Shown here: in pieces, positions 43,921 to 54,573 of the stretch
Numbering within the stretch: the first letter of the stretch is position 1
Layout of the letters: each line of letters opens with the position of its first letter
DNA from: Dehalococcoidia bacterium
Lineage (GTDB): Bacteria; Chloroflexota; Dehalococcoidia; Tepidiformales; Tepidiformaceae
Assembly: GCA_007118095.1 (NCBI GenBank)
Contig: SKSF01000035.1
Location: 1-64,000, forward strand
Reading direction: 5' to 3'
Length of the DNA: 64,000 nucleotides
Translations under genes and position numbers: made by a program
Notes under the pieces: generated by a model
Told to the model about the DNA's origin: nothing
Seen by the model: the letters and a program-made list of their open reading frames with translations, nothing else
Databases searched by the model: none

Positions 43921-44577
43921 GTGACTCTCCCTGTTGTTGTAATCGACTACGGCGCGGGCAACCTCCGGAGCGTCGAGCGGGCACTTGCCCACAGCGGCGC
44001 CGACGTGCGCATCACTTCGGACGCCGCATCCATCGAGCAGGCCCCCGCTGTTGTTCTGCCCGGCGTTGGCGCCGCTGCCGACACTATGGAGAACCTGCGC
44101 GAGCGCAGCCTCGTTGAGCCCATCCGCGACTACATCGCCTCGGGTCGGCCGTTCCTGGGCGTGTGCATGGGTCTCCAGGCCCTCCTGGAGTGGTCCGAAG
44201 AAGGCGGCCGCCAGGAATGCCTTGGCATCGTCCCCGGCCATGTCGCGCACTTCCGCGCGTCCCACCTGAAGGTGCCGCACATGGGCTGGAACACGGTCAC
44301 CTGGCTTCGCGACCATCCGCTCACCGTCGGCATCCCGCAGGACAGCTACTTCTACTTCGTCCACAGCTTCCACCCGGTCCTCGACGACCCGGCATGGGCG
44401 CTCGGGGAGACGACCTACGGCGTCACGTTCCCCAGTGTGGTGGCGCGTGAAAACGTGGTCGCGACCCAGTTCCACCCCGAAAAGAGCGGCACCCACGGCC
44501 TCCAGCTCTACCGAAACTTTGTCGCCTGGGCCGCCGAAGAAGCCCGCGCAGTCCCCACTGCAGACCACGCCTCGTGA
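43921..44577 (+). CDS. hisH: Imidazole glycerol phosphate synthase, glutaminase subunit
   Basis: Class I glutamine amidotransferase of 218 aa that feeds ammonia to HisF. It starts VVVIDYGAGNLRSVERAL, has the nucleophile Cys82 in LGVCMGLQALLE, the VPHMGWNTV block, and the catalytic His-Glu in QFHPEKSGTHGLQLYRNF. The start is the GTG at 43921; frame upstream of it overlaps ligA. Stop overlaps the hisA start as GTGA. Confidence 0.97.
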   Translation: MTLPVVVIDYGAGNLRSVERALAHSGADVRITSDAASIEQAPAVVLPGVGAAADTMENLRERSLVEPIRDYIASGRPFLGVCMGLQALLEWSEEGGRQECLGIVPGHVAHFRASHLKVPHMGWNTVTWLRDHPLTVGIPQDSYFYFVHSFHPVLDDPAWALGETTYGVTFPSVVARENVVATQFHPEKSGTHGLQLYRNFVAWAAEEARAVPTADHAS

Positions 44578-45296
44578 CCGGTTTCGAAGTCATCCCCGCT
44601 ATCGACCTCCGCGGCGGCGCCGCTGTCCGCCTCTTCCAGGGCGACTACGACCGTGAAACACGCTATTCGACAGAGCCTGGAGCCGTCGCAATCAAATGGG
44701 AGGAGCTGGGAGCCCCGCGCATCCACATCGTCGACCTCGACGGCGCGAAGGCCGGGCAGCCCGTGAACACGCGCGAAATCGAAGCCATTTGCGATGCCGT
44801 CCGCATCCCCGTCGAAGTCTCCGGGGGCCTTCGCACCCTCGACGATATCGATGCCGCGTTTGCACGCGGCGCGGGTCGCGTCCAGCTTGGCTCCATTGCC
44901 GTGAAGGACCCCGGCCTCGTCGCGCAGGCGGTGAAACGTTACCCCGGCGCCATCGTGGTCTCCATCGATGCCCGTGGTGGCGAGGTCATGACTGGCGGGT
45001 GGCTCGACAGCAGCGGCCGCCAGGCGCTCGATTTCGCCCGCGAAATGGCCGCACTCGGCGTCCCCCGCCTGATGGTGACCGACATCGGTCGTGACGGCGC
45101 CATGAGCGGACCCAACGTTGATTTCCTGCGTGAATTCGTCGCCGCCCTTGATGTCCCGGTCGTCGCCTCGGGCGGCGTGACCCATGTTGACCACCTGCGC
45201 CAGGTTGCCGATGTGGGCTGCGAGGGCGCAATCATCGGTCGCGCCCTTTACGAGGGCGTCCTCGACCTTCGAGAAGCACTGGAGGCAGTCGCCTGA
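44574..45296 (+). CDS. hisA: ProFAR isomerase HisA
   Basis: TIM-barrel isomerase opening the ribose of ProFAR in histidine synthesis, 240 aa. [21 protein letters not shown] carries the first catalytic Asp, [16 protein letters not shown] the second block, [12 protein letters not shown] the phosphate loop, and [19 protein letters not shown] the second catalytic Asp. GTG start coupled to hisH. In some lineages without TrpF the HisA scaffold is bifunctional (PriA); this was not tested. Confidence 0.95.
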   Translation: MTGFEVIPAIDLRGGAAVRLFQGDYDRETRYSTEPGAVAIKWEELGAPRIHIVDLDGAKAGQPVNTREIEAICDAVRIPVEVSGGLRTLDDIDAAFARGAGRVQLGSIAVKDPGLVAQAVKRYPGAIVVSIDARGGEVMTGGWLDSSGRQALDFAREMAALGVPRLMVTDIGRDGAMSGPNVDFLREFVAALDVPVVASGGVTHVDHLRQVADVGCEGAIIGRALYEGVLDLREALEAVA

Positions 45297-46078
45297 TGCT
45301 CACCCGCCGTATCATCCCCTGCTTCGATGTCGACAAGGGTCGTGTGGTGAAAGGCGTGTCTTTCGTCGAACTGCGTGACGCCGGCGACCCCGTGGAACTC
45401 GCCCGCGCCTACGACCGCGAAGGCGCTGACGAACTCGTATTCCTCGACATCACGGCATCTTCCGACGACCGCGAAACGGTCTACGACATGGTCGCGGCCA
45501 CGGCAGACCAGGTCTTCATCCCCTTCACCGTCGGCGGCGGTATCCGCAGCACTGCAGACATGAAGCGCATGCTGGAACTTGGCGCCGACAAGGTCAGCAT
45601 CAACACCGCCGCCGTCGACCGCCCCGACCTCGTCAACGAAGGCGCGTACCGCTTCGGCAGCCAGTGCATCGTTGTCGCTATCGATGCCCGCGCCGTGCAG
45701 GGGGCCGATGACCGGTGGGAGGTCTACGTCCACGGCGGCCGCACGCCCACCGGCATGGACGCCGTCGAATGGGCACGTGAGGTGGTTGAACGCGGCGCCG
45801 GCGAGCTGCTCGTCACCAGCATGGACGCCGACGGCCACCAGGCCGGCTATGACATCCCGATGCTGCGCGCCATCTCCGACGCCGTTTCCGTCCCGGTCAT
45901 CGCTTCCGGCGGCGCGGGCAACGCGGAACACATGGTTGAAGCGCTCGACGCTGGCGGCGCCGACGCAGTGCTCGCCGCGAGCATTTTCCACTTTGGGACG
46001 TGTAGCATCGGCGAGGTAAAACAGCAGCTTGCCGATGCGGGCCTGCCGGTCCGGCCCGTCACCGAGAGCAGCTACTGA
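45296..46078 (+). CDS. hisF: Imidazole glycerol phosphate synthase, cyclase subunit
   Basis: TIM-barrel partner of HisH, making imidazole glycerol phosphate and AICAR. The 260-aa protein begins [20 protein letters not shown] with the first catalytic Asp. It then has [49 protein letters not shown] with the second catalytic Asp, and [17 protein letters not shown]. Its ATG overlaps the hisA stop (TGATG). Confidence 0.97.
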   Translation: MLTRRIIPCFDVDKGRVVKGVSFVELRDAGDPVELARAYDREGADELVFLDITASSDDRETVYDMVAATADQVFIPFTVGGGIRSTADMKRMLELGADKVSINTAAVDRPDLVNEGAYRFGSQCIVVAIDARAVQGADDRWEVYVHGGRTPTGMDAVEWAREVVERGAGELLVTSMDADGHQAGYDIPMLRAISDAVSVPVIASGGAGNAEHMVEALDAGGADAVLAASIFHFGTCSIGEVKQQLADAGLPVRPVTESSY

Positions 46079-46091
46079 GGCCAGGTCGCGC

Positions 46092-46442
46092 ATGAGCGAA
46101 GAAAACATCCTCCAGTTCGATACTCAGGGGTTGGTCCCGGCGGTCGTCCAGGATGCAAACACCGGCGATGTGCTCGTGATGGCTTACATGAACCGCCAGG
46201 CGCTCGAGAACACCTACCGCACGGGCCGTATCACCTTCTGGAGCCGCAGCCGCGCCGAGCTCTGGGTGAAGGGTGAGACCAGTGGCAACTGGCTGAACCT
46301 GGTAAGCATCCACAAGAACTGCGAGGCCAACTCGCTGCTCGTCATGGCCATCCCGGAGGGCCCCACCTGCCATACCGGGCACGCTACCTGCTACTACCGC
46401 GAGCTCGACCCCCTTGCCGACCTCCCCGGGGGGAACGCGTAG
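46092..46442 (+). CDS. hisI: Phosphoribosyl-AMP cyclohydrolase HisI
   Basis: Zinc enzyme of 116 aa catalysing the third histidine step. VLVMAYMNRQALENTYRTG, TFWSRSRAELWVKGETSGN and the metal-site block HKNCEANSLLVM with CHTGHATCYYRE are all present. No HisE domain is fused. The ATG at 46092 lies 13 bp after hisF. Confidence 0.96.
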   Translation: MSEENILQFDTQGLVPAVVQDANTGDVLVMAYMNRQALENTYRTGRITFWSRSRAELWVKGETSGNWLNLVSIHKNCEANSLLVMAIPEGPTCHTGHATCYYRELDPLADLPGGNA

Positions 46443-46951
46443 TGGCGCTCGACATCTTTCCCGTCGACGGCCCATGGCCGGGGCGGCTGGCGGTCTGTGC
46501 CAGGCCGCGCTCGGGGACCTGGATGCTGGACGATGTCCGCGCCCTCAAAGGTACGGGCTACGATGTCCTTGTTTCCGCGATTACGCCACGGGAACTGCGG
46601 GAGCTGCACCTCGACCGGCTTGGCGCTGCGTGCGGCGAACACGGCATCGAACACGTCCAGTTCCCCATCGGCAACATGCAGGTCCCGCCACTCGATAACG
46701 TGCTCCCTATGCTCGACCGCTGGGACCGCGCCCTGGCGGAAGGCCGGGGCATCGCTTTCCACTGCTACGGCAGCGTTGGCCGGTCACCTATGCTGGCAGC
46801 CGCACTCCTCGTCCGGGGCGGTGTACACCCTGAAATCGCATGGGAGCGGCTCACCCGGTCGCGCGGCCGCGATGTCCCCGACACGCTCGAACAGCGGCGC
46901 TGGGTCGACGGCATGGCTGCCGGCATCGATATCCACGCCGCCCTCGAGTAG
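46442..46951 (+). CDS. Dual-specificity-type CX5R phosphatase in the his operon
   Basis: 169-aa protein with the full phosphatase P-loop H107-C108-YGSVG-R114-SP and a general-acid candidate upstream (PIGNMQVPPLDNV). WPGRLAVCARPRSGTWMLDDV near the N-terminus is the strand found in small DSP and cyclin-dependent-kinase-inhibitor-like phosphatases. GTG start at 46442 shares one base with the hisI stop, so it is translated from the his message. It could be an atypical small-molecule phosphatase, possibly even for histidinol phosphate, but that is speculation from position only. Confidence 0.75.
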   Translation: MALDIFPVDGPWPGRLAVCARPRSGTWMLDDVRALKGTGYDVLVSAITPRELRELHLDRLGAACGEHGIEHVQFPIGNMQVPPLDNVLPMLDRWDRALAEGRGIAFHCYGSVGRSPMLAAALLVRGGVHPEIAWERLTRSRGRDVPDTLEQRRWVDGMAAGIDIHAALE

Positions 46952-46994
46952 CTACCTCGTCCGTGGAGGCGCTGCGGTAACCGCCCCCGGAGGG

Positions 46995-47000
46995 TACGGT
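46995..47000 (+). promoter_or_regulatory. Putative -10 box of a leaderless RibD-like transcript
   Basis: TACGGT ends 6 nt before the ATG at 47007, without a ribosome-binding site. Confidence 0.45.
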
Positions 47001-47006
47001 AAATGC

Positions 47007-47759
47007 ATGCACGCAGCCTCCAAGCCCGATTACACCCGCCTCGACCTCCCGGAGCCGCCCGAACACCGTCCATACGTCCTCGTGAACATGGTCATGTCCG
47101 TCGACGGCAAGATCGTCGTCGAAGGGAACGAGCAGGGTATCGGTTCGAAGACCGACCAGCGGCTCATGCGCGAACTGCGGGTGAACGTCGACATGGTGAT
47201 GAACGGCGCGAGCACGCTGCGGCAGAGCGGGGCCTCCCCGCGCCTGGGTGACGAGACGCTCGAAGCTGTCCGCATCCAGCAGGGGAAGGCGCGCTTCCCC
47301 ATCTCCTCTGTCCTGACCGCATCGGGTGACCTCCCCCTCGACCGCGTGTTCTTCACCGCCAGCGACTTTGACGCGGTGGTGTTCGCTGCTGCGGGGCTCC
47401 CGGTCGAGCGGCGCAGCGCCATCGAGGAAACGGGGCGCTCGGTGATCGAATTGCCTGCCGACGACCCCATCCCGGCGATGCTCTGGCACATGCGCCACGA
47501 TTTCGGTGCGCGCTATCTCCTCGTCGAAGGCGGTGCCGAGCTCAACCGCGCCCTTCTCGAATGCAATGGCATCGACGAGTACTTCATGACTCTGGGCCCG
47601 GTCCTGGTGGGTGGCCGTCATGGCCTTGGTGCTATCGGCGGCGATGAAGGCTGGTCCCGTGATGAGCTCCGTCAGCTCGAACTGCTTGCTGCCGTTACGA
47701 ACCCGGCCACCAGCGAAATCTATACGCGCTGGCGGGTCCACTACCCCGGGAAGGAATAG
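47007..47759 (+). CDS. RibD C-terminal domain (DHFR-like) reductase
   Basis: 250-aa NADPH-dependent reductase of the RibD_C family, lacking the deaminase half of RibD. It has RPYVLVNMVMSVDGKIV near the N-terminus, then GIGSKTDQRLMRELRVNVDMVMNGASTLR. The nucleotide block YLLVEGGAELNRALLE and the closing DEYFMTLGPVLVGG follow. It may be a stand-alone 5-amino-6-ribosylaminouracil reductase for riboflavin or a reductase of related pterins; no other rib genes are nearby. Confidence 0.85.
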   Translation: MHAASKPDYTRLDLPEPPEHRPYVLVNMVMSVDGKIVVEGNEQGIGSKTDQRLMRELRVNVDMVMNGASTLRQSGASPRLGDETLEAVRIQQGKARFPISSVLTASGDLPLDRVFFTASDFDAVVFAAAGLPVERRSAIEETGRSVIELPADDPIPAMLWHMRHDFGARYLLVEGGAELNRALLECNGIDEYFMTLGPVLVGGRHGLGAIGGDEGWSRDELRQLELLAAVTNPATSEIYTRWRVHYPGKE

Positions 47760-47770
47760 AACGCCCGTTC
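47759..47770 (+). promoter_or_regulatory. SOS-like box (GAAC-N4-GTTC) upstream of uvrA
   Basis: GAACGCCCGTTC is a perfect dyad of the LexA type known from Gram-positive bacteria (GAACN4GTTC). It begins at the last base of the preceding stop codon and lies 9 bp before the TACACT -10 box at 47780-47785, covering the -35 region. Confidence 0.6.
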
Positions 47771-47779
47771 TAGTGGTGG

Positions 47780-47816
47780 TACACTCACATTCGTCGCGAA
47801 AGGTCTTCGGTACACT
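47780..47816 (+). promoter_or_regulatory. Candidate tandem -10 boxes for uvrA
   Basis: TACACT occurs twice, at 47780-47785 and 47811-47816. Either would give a uvrA leader of roughly 65-95 nt. The first is flanked upstream by the SOS-like dyad. Confidence 0.45.
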
Positions 47817-47886
47817 GGACGCGACACCTCGTCGGCTACCCGCCGGCCGGAGCATCCCATCCTGGTTCCCGCACTGAGAATCGCCT

Positions 47887-51000
<3,114 letters not shown>

Positions 51001-51106
51001 CGCGCGTCACACTCGCCCTTCATGCTCACGCCCCGGGCGTCCTATCCTAGGGGCATATCTACGTCGCAGGCGCTCTGCGCCACTATCTGAAGGAGGCCCC
51101 CGGCGA

Positions 51107-51442
51107 ATGCCTATCTACGAATTCCACTGCACCGAGTGCAACCAGAGCTTTGACGTCATGCGCCCCCGCGAACAGGCGGGCGACCCCGCCATGTGCCCCA
51201 ACGATGGCGCTGAAGGCCGTCGCCTCTTCACCGCCAACATCGCCGTCGCCAAGGGTGGCGGCATGGACGACTTCGACTTCGGCGACCTCGAAGGCATGGG
51301 CGGCATGGACGACGGAATGGGGGGCATGGGTGGCATGCCCGGAATGGGCGGAATGCCCGGTATGGGTGGTATGCCCGGCATGGGTGGTATGCCCGGCATG
51401 GGCGGCATGCCCGATATGGGCATGGACGACTTCGACTTCTAG
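51107..51442 (+). CDS. FmdB-type zinc-ribbon protein with Gly-Met-Pro repeat tail
   Basis: 111-aa protein beginning MPIYEFHCTECNQSFDVMR, the FmdB/CxxC regulatory family start. C8 and C11 are present and C30 follows, but the expected fourth ligand is Asp33 (CPND instead of CPxC). The ribbon may therefore be degenerate or use Asp. Residues 75-104 are five exact 6-residue repeats of GGMPGM type, flanked by acidic DDFDF motifs at about 54-58 and the very C-terminus. GAAGGAGG upstream is a strong ribosome-binding site. Function of the family is not established. Confidence 0.85.
   Translation: MPIYEFHCTECNQSFDVMRPREQAGDPAMCPNDGAEGRRLFTANIAVAKGGGMDDFDFGDLEGMGGMDDGMGGMGGMPGMGGMPGMGGMPGMGGMPGMGGMPDMGMDDFDF
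51329..51418 (+). repeat. Five in-frame 18-bp tandem repeats in the FmdB-like gene
   Basis: Five consecutive 18-bp units starting at 51329, 51347, 51365, 51383 and 51401 encode GGMPGM four times and GGMPDM once. They differ mainly at third positions, so the protein repeat is probably maintained by selection as well as by slippage. Confidence 0.85.
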
Positions 51443-51520
51443 GCGCTGCCGCCGTGCGGCGGGCGTCCCTGTCCGCCGCACCCCGGCAAAGCAAGCGCCC
51501 CACGGCTCGGGGAGGATCAC

Positions 51521-52051
51521 ATGAAGACACTTCGCATTTCCCACCCGGGCATATCCGGGGCCAACACTGCCGCCACTATCCACTTCTACACCGAAGTCCT
51601 GGGGATGGAGATGGTGCTCAAGCAGCCCAATCTCGACTACGAACCCGAGGACCACCACCTCTTCCACGTGGGCAACGACACCTTCATTGCCTACTTCCTC
51701 CCGCGGGACGAAGGCGCACATACGTACCCGGACGCGCAGTCTGGCTCAGGCCACATGGACCACCTGGCCATCGATGTCGACCCGCCATCGCTCGAAGAAG
51801 CGATGCGGCGGCTTCGGGACGAAGGCGTCGCATTCGACGGGCCAGTTGAGCGCGGCTATGAGCGCTCCATCTATTTCAAAGACCCAAACGATGTGACCGT
51901 GGAACTGCTTTCGTGGCATACCACGCCGCCGGATGGCGTGTCGCTGGCCGAGGTGCTGAGGCGTGCCCAGGCCCTGCGCGAAGCCCGGGGGCACACAATC
52001 GTCGAAGACGAGGACGTCCAGCAGGCAATCAAAGAACTGCAGGGGGCATGA
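51521..52051 (+). CDS. VOC-family (glyoxalase/dioxygenase-fold) protein
   Basis: 176-aa metal-dependent VOC-fold protein. Two beta-alpha-beta-beta-beta modules are seen: ISHPGISGANTAATIHFYTEVLGMEMV, then HMDHLAIDVDPPSLEEAMRRL and ERSIYFKDPNDVTVELLSW. Likely metal ligands are His8, His84 or nearby His residues, and the late Glu in VELL. A helical C-terminal extension ends with DVQQAIKELQGA. GGGGAGG lies just before the ATG. The reaction is unknown. Confidence 0.85.
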   Translation: MKTLRISHPGISGANTAATIHFYTEVLGMEMVLKQPNLDYEPEDHHLFHVGNDTFIAYFLPRDEGAHTYPDAQSGSGHMDHLAIDVDPPSLEEAMRRLRDEGVAFDGPVERGYERSIYFKDPNDVTVELLSWHTTPPDGVSLAEVLRRAQALREARGHTIVEDEDVQQAIKELQGA

Positions 52052-52075
52052 GGCCAGCGCTACGCTGGCCCCGGG

Positions 52076-52870
52076 TCAGTTCATCTCGATGCCGCCGTCC
52101 ACATTGAGCGACTGGCCCGTGATGTTCTTCGCCGCGTCCGAAGCGAAGAACGCGACCGCCTGGCCGATGTCTTCGGGCGTCTGTTCGCGCTGCAGCGGGC
52201 AGTTCGTCTTGATGAAGCGTTCGAACACCTGCCGCCGGTCGACCACCTCGGGCGTGTCGTCGCCGCTGATAGCTGCTTCCAGGTGCCGCCACATGTCGGT
52301 CCAGAGCAGCCCCGGGCACACAGCGTTCACGTTCACGTTCATCGGCCCCAGTTCATGCGCCAGCGACTGCGTTAGGCTGATGGCGCCCGCCTTCGACGCG
52401 TTGTAGTGCGCGAGCCCCGCGCCACCGTGCCGTCCCGCGATTGATGCAATGTTGACCACCTTGCCACCGCCCTGCTCGCGCAAATGTGGCACCAGCGCCC
52501 GCGTGACCGTCCACATGCCCTTCAGATTCACTTCGTAGCACGCGTCCCAGTCCTGCGCCGTAATCGCTCCGCCGCCGACGTTTGAGCCGACGACGCCCGC
52601 GTTGTTCACCAGGATGTCGACGTGACCCTGCCAGCCAATCGCCTCGGTGAGCGCCGCCTCCACCGACCCCGCGTTCGTCACGTCCATCTCAACAACAGTC
52701 GCCTTCCGGCCCTTTTGCTCGATCTCCTTCGCCGTGTCCCATGCGTTCTCACGGTCGATATCGGCGATGACGATGTCAGCGCCCTCGTCCGCCAGCACCA
52801 GCGAGATCCCACGCCCGATGCCGCGTCCGCCACCCGTCACCACCGCGATCCGCTTGTCCAGCCTGCCCAT
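52076..52870 (-). CDS. Short-chain dehydrogenase/reductase (SDR)
   Basis: NAD(P)-dependent oxidoreductase of 264 aa with the classical motifs: TGGGRGIG cofactor loop at about 12-19, an acidic residue at the end of strand 2 (IADID) suggesting NAD preference, NNAG near 91, and the Ser-Tyr-Lys active site (NIASIAG and YNASK). An AGGAGG Shine-Dalgarno site precedes the ATG. The broken toxin gene frame now reads into its start. Substrate unknown. Confidence 0.93.
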   Translation of the reverse strand: MGRLDKRIAVVTGGGRGIGRGISLVLADEGADIVIADIDRENAWDTAKEIEQKGRKATVVEMDVTNAGSVEAALTEAIGWQGHVDILVNNAGVVGSNVGGGAITAQDWDACYEVNLKGMWTVTRALVPHLREQGGGKVVNIASIAGRHGGAGLAHYNASKAGAISLTQSLAHELGPMNVNVNAVCPGLLWTDMWRHLEAAISGDDTPEVVDRRQVFERFIKTNCPLQREQTPEDIGQAVAFFASDAAKNITGQSLNVDGGIEMN

Positions 52871-52933
52871 AAATGCCTCCTGTGATCGTGCGTGCGGAGT
52901 GTAGCAGGCAGCATGCCGTCGCTGCCGTAGCGA

Positions 52934-53295
52934 TCACTCGGGATGCCGCAGGGGCCGCTGGCGGACCCGCCGCTCTTCAACGACTGTGAGGTGGCCGTGC
53001 AACTCGAAGCCCTGCTCACAAGAGCGAGCAAGAGCTGCCCGGGCAGCTGGGGATGTCGAAGCCGAAGCCGGAAGTAGACGATGCCGGCCGGCGCCTGGGT
53101 TCCATGCAGGATGAGCAACGCCCCGAAGTCCCGGTCGAAGGTGAGCAAGATCCGCGCATCCTCGTCCGCGATGCCGAGGACCGTCGGGTCATCTGCCCCG
53201 ATCGAGACGTCGCTTACCAGCGTTACACTATGTCCATGCTCAACGAGCAGTGCAACACTTGCTCGTGGCCAGTTCTCGTCTGCAAGGAAACGCAC
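52934..53295 (-). pseudogene. DUF5615-type PIN-like toxin gene with a frameshift
   Basis: From the GTG at 53295 the frame encodes a DUF5615 protein: VRFLADENWPRASVALLVEHG, then ILLTFDRDFGALLI. Near 53015-53025 it shifts. The proper C-terminus EQGFELHGHLTVVEERRVRQ continues in another frame to a stop at 52934. Restoring one lost base gives a 120-aa protein of normal length. Uncorrected, the frame runs on to 52837, inside the SDR gene. These proteins have the PIN-like nuclease acidic residues (Asp near the start and the late DRDF). Confidence 0.75.
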
Positions 53296-53542
53296 TGACT
53301 CGCTGCCGGATGGACATCGTAGAACGCGAGCTCCTTCAGGGAGTCGCGCATGAAATCGAAGACGGCCAACAAGTGTTCGCGCTTCAGGTGCGGGTAACTT
53401 TCGAAGATCTCGGCTTCTGTGCAGCCGTTGGCCAGGAGCTCGACGACATGCTCCACCGAAATCCGCGTCCCCTTGATCACCGGCTTCCCGACCAGGATGC
53501 TCGGGTCGCTGTGGATGAATCGCGCCAGTCCACGGGTTCCAT
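53223..53542 (-). pseudogene. DUF433-type antitoxin gene with a frameshift near its start
   Basis: DUF433 helix-turn-helix antitoxin: FIHSDPSILVGKPVIKGTR, then ISVEHVVELLANGCTEAEIF and YPHLKREHLLAVFDF. There is no start codon in frame. The ATG at 53542 encodes MEPVDWRD in another frame, exactly the N-terminus expected. One missing base around 53518-53522 would join them into a 106-aa protein. It overlaps the toxin gene, as in intact DUF433-DUF5615 modules. A short product starting at GTG 53480 is possible but would lack the first strand. Confidence 0.72.
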
Positions 53543-53552
53543 GGCCACTCGT

Positions 53553-54479
53553 CTACTCCTGTCGCCAGCCAATGAGGTCGCGGCAGAACGCCTTCGTCGC
53601 GCTGTTGAACACGCCAGCCGCCTCCCACTGCAAAAAGTGCCCGGAGTCTCGCACGATGAACGGCCCCACGTGGTCGGGGAACACCACCGCCGCCATCCGG
53701 TCGTAGTCCGGGTACAGCACATGGTCCGAAGGGCCGAACAGGATCAGCGTGTGCGTCGGGTTATCCACCGACATGGTGGAAGGTTCGCTGCGCGCCGTCT
53801 CTGAAAACGTACTTTCGTATGCGCCGAAACTTGCCCGCATGCGGGCGCCGTCTGCCCAGGGCTCGGTCATGAAGTCCACTTCGTCCGGCGTGAACCCGCC
53901 CGGGTGCGCCCAGAATCGCGACGTGTAGAAGGTCGCGATGTACCGGCGCCGCATCTCCGGTGTCGAGAGCTCGGCAGCAAGCGCGTCCGCGTCGGTCCCC
54001 TGCCGCACGAAGTAGTCGGAGGCTTCGCGTGGTGGACGAGTATTCATGTGCCCCATTCGTTCCTTGTCGAACGGCAACGGTGAGTTGAACAGCACCATGC
54101 GCTCGACGAAGCCCGGGTAGCGTAGCGACATGTCCTGGATGACCGGCCCGCCCAGGTCGCCCCCCGCGACGACCACCCGCTCGTGCCCCAGCTCGTCATG
54201 GACCAGCGCGTAGAGGTCGCGGACGTGTGATGGCACATCATGGAAGCCATCTGGCCCGGGTTCCGATTCGCCGAAGCCCCGAAGGTCCGGCACGATCACT
54301 TCGAAGCCCGCCTCCGCCAGGGGCGCGATGTTCCGCCACCAGATGCGCTTCGTTTCTGGCCACCCGTGGACGAGCAACAGTGGGACCCCGCCGGCTCCTT
54401 CGTGGACATACGCTTGCGTAAATCCGCGGATGCGGGTGGTCTTCACCGTGAAACGCGATGCGTTGAGATCGTCACTCAT
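53553..54479 (-). CDS. Alpha/beta hydrolase, epoxide hydrolase / haloalkane dehalogenase type
   Basis: 308-aa hydrolase with an aspartate nucleophile. The elbow reads AGGDLGGPV (nucleophile D114 region) instead of the usual Gly-x-Ser-x-Gly, and the oxyanion segment is HGWPETKRIWW. The catalytic His is in RDSGHFLQWE near the C-terminus, and the acid probably the Asp in FGPSDHVL. A cap domain with NTRPPREASDYFVRQ is present. AAAGGAG precedes the ATG. These features point to an ester-intermediate enzyme acting on epoxides or haloacids; the substrate is not known. Confidence 0.87.
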   Translation of the reverse strand: MSDDLNASRFTVKTTRIRGFTQAYVHEGAGGVPLLLVHGWPETKRIWWRNIAPLAEAGFEVIVPDLRGFGESEPGPDGFHDVPSHVRDLYALVHDELGHERVVVAGGDLGGPVIQDMSLRYPGFVERMVLFNSPLPFDKERMGHMNTRPPREASDYFVRQGTDADALAAELSTPEMRRRYIATFYTSRFWAHPGGFTPDEVDFMTEPWADGARMRASFGAYESTFSETARSEPSTMSVDNPTHTLILFGPSDHVLYPDYDRMAAVVFPDHVGPFIVRDSGHFLQWEAAGVFNSATKAFCRDLIGWRQE

Positions 54480-54573
54480 GCCGGGTGGCTCCTTTCCTCA
54501 CCGGTTGCGGTCAACGTCCCCGGCCTGCAACCTTGCCGGGAACCTGGCACGAGACTTTACCGGGAGGCTTACC

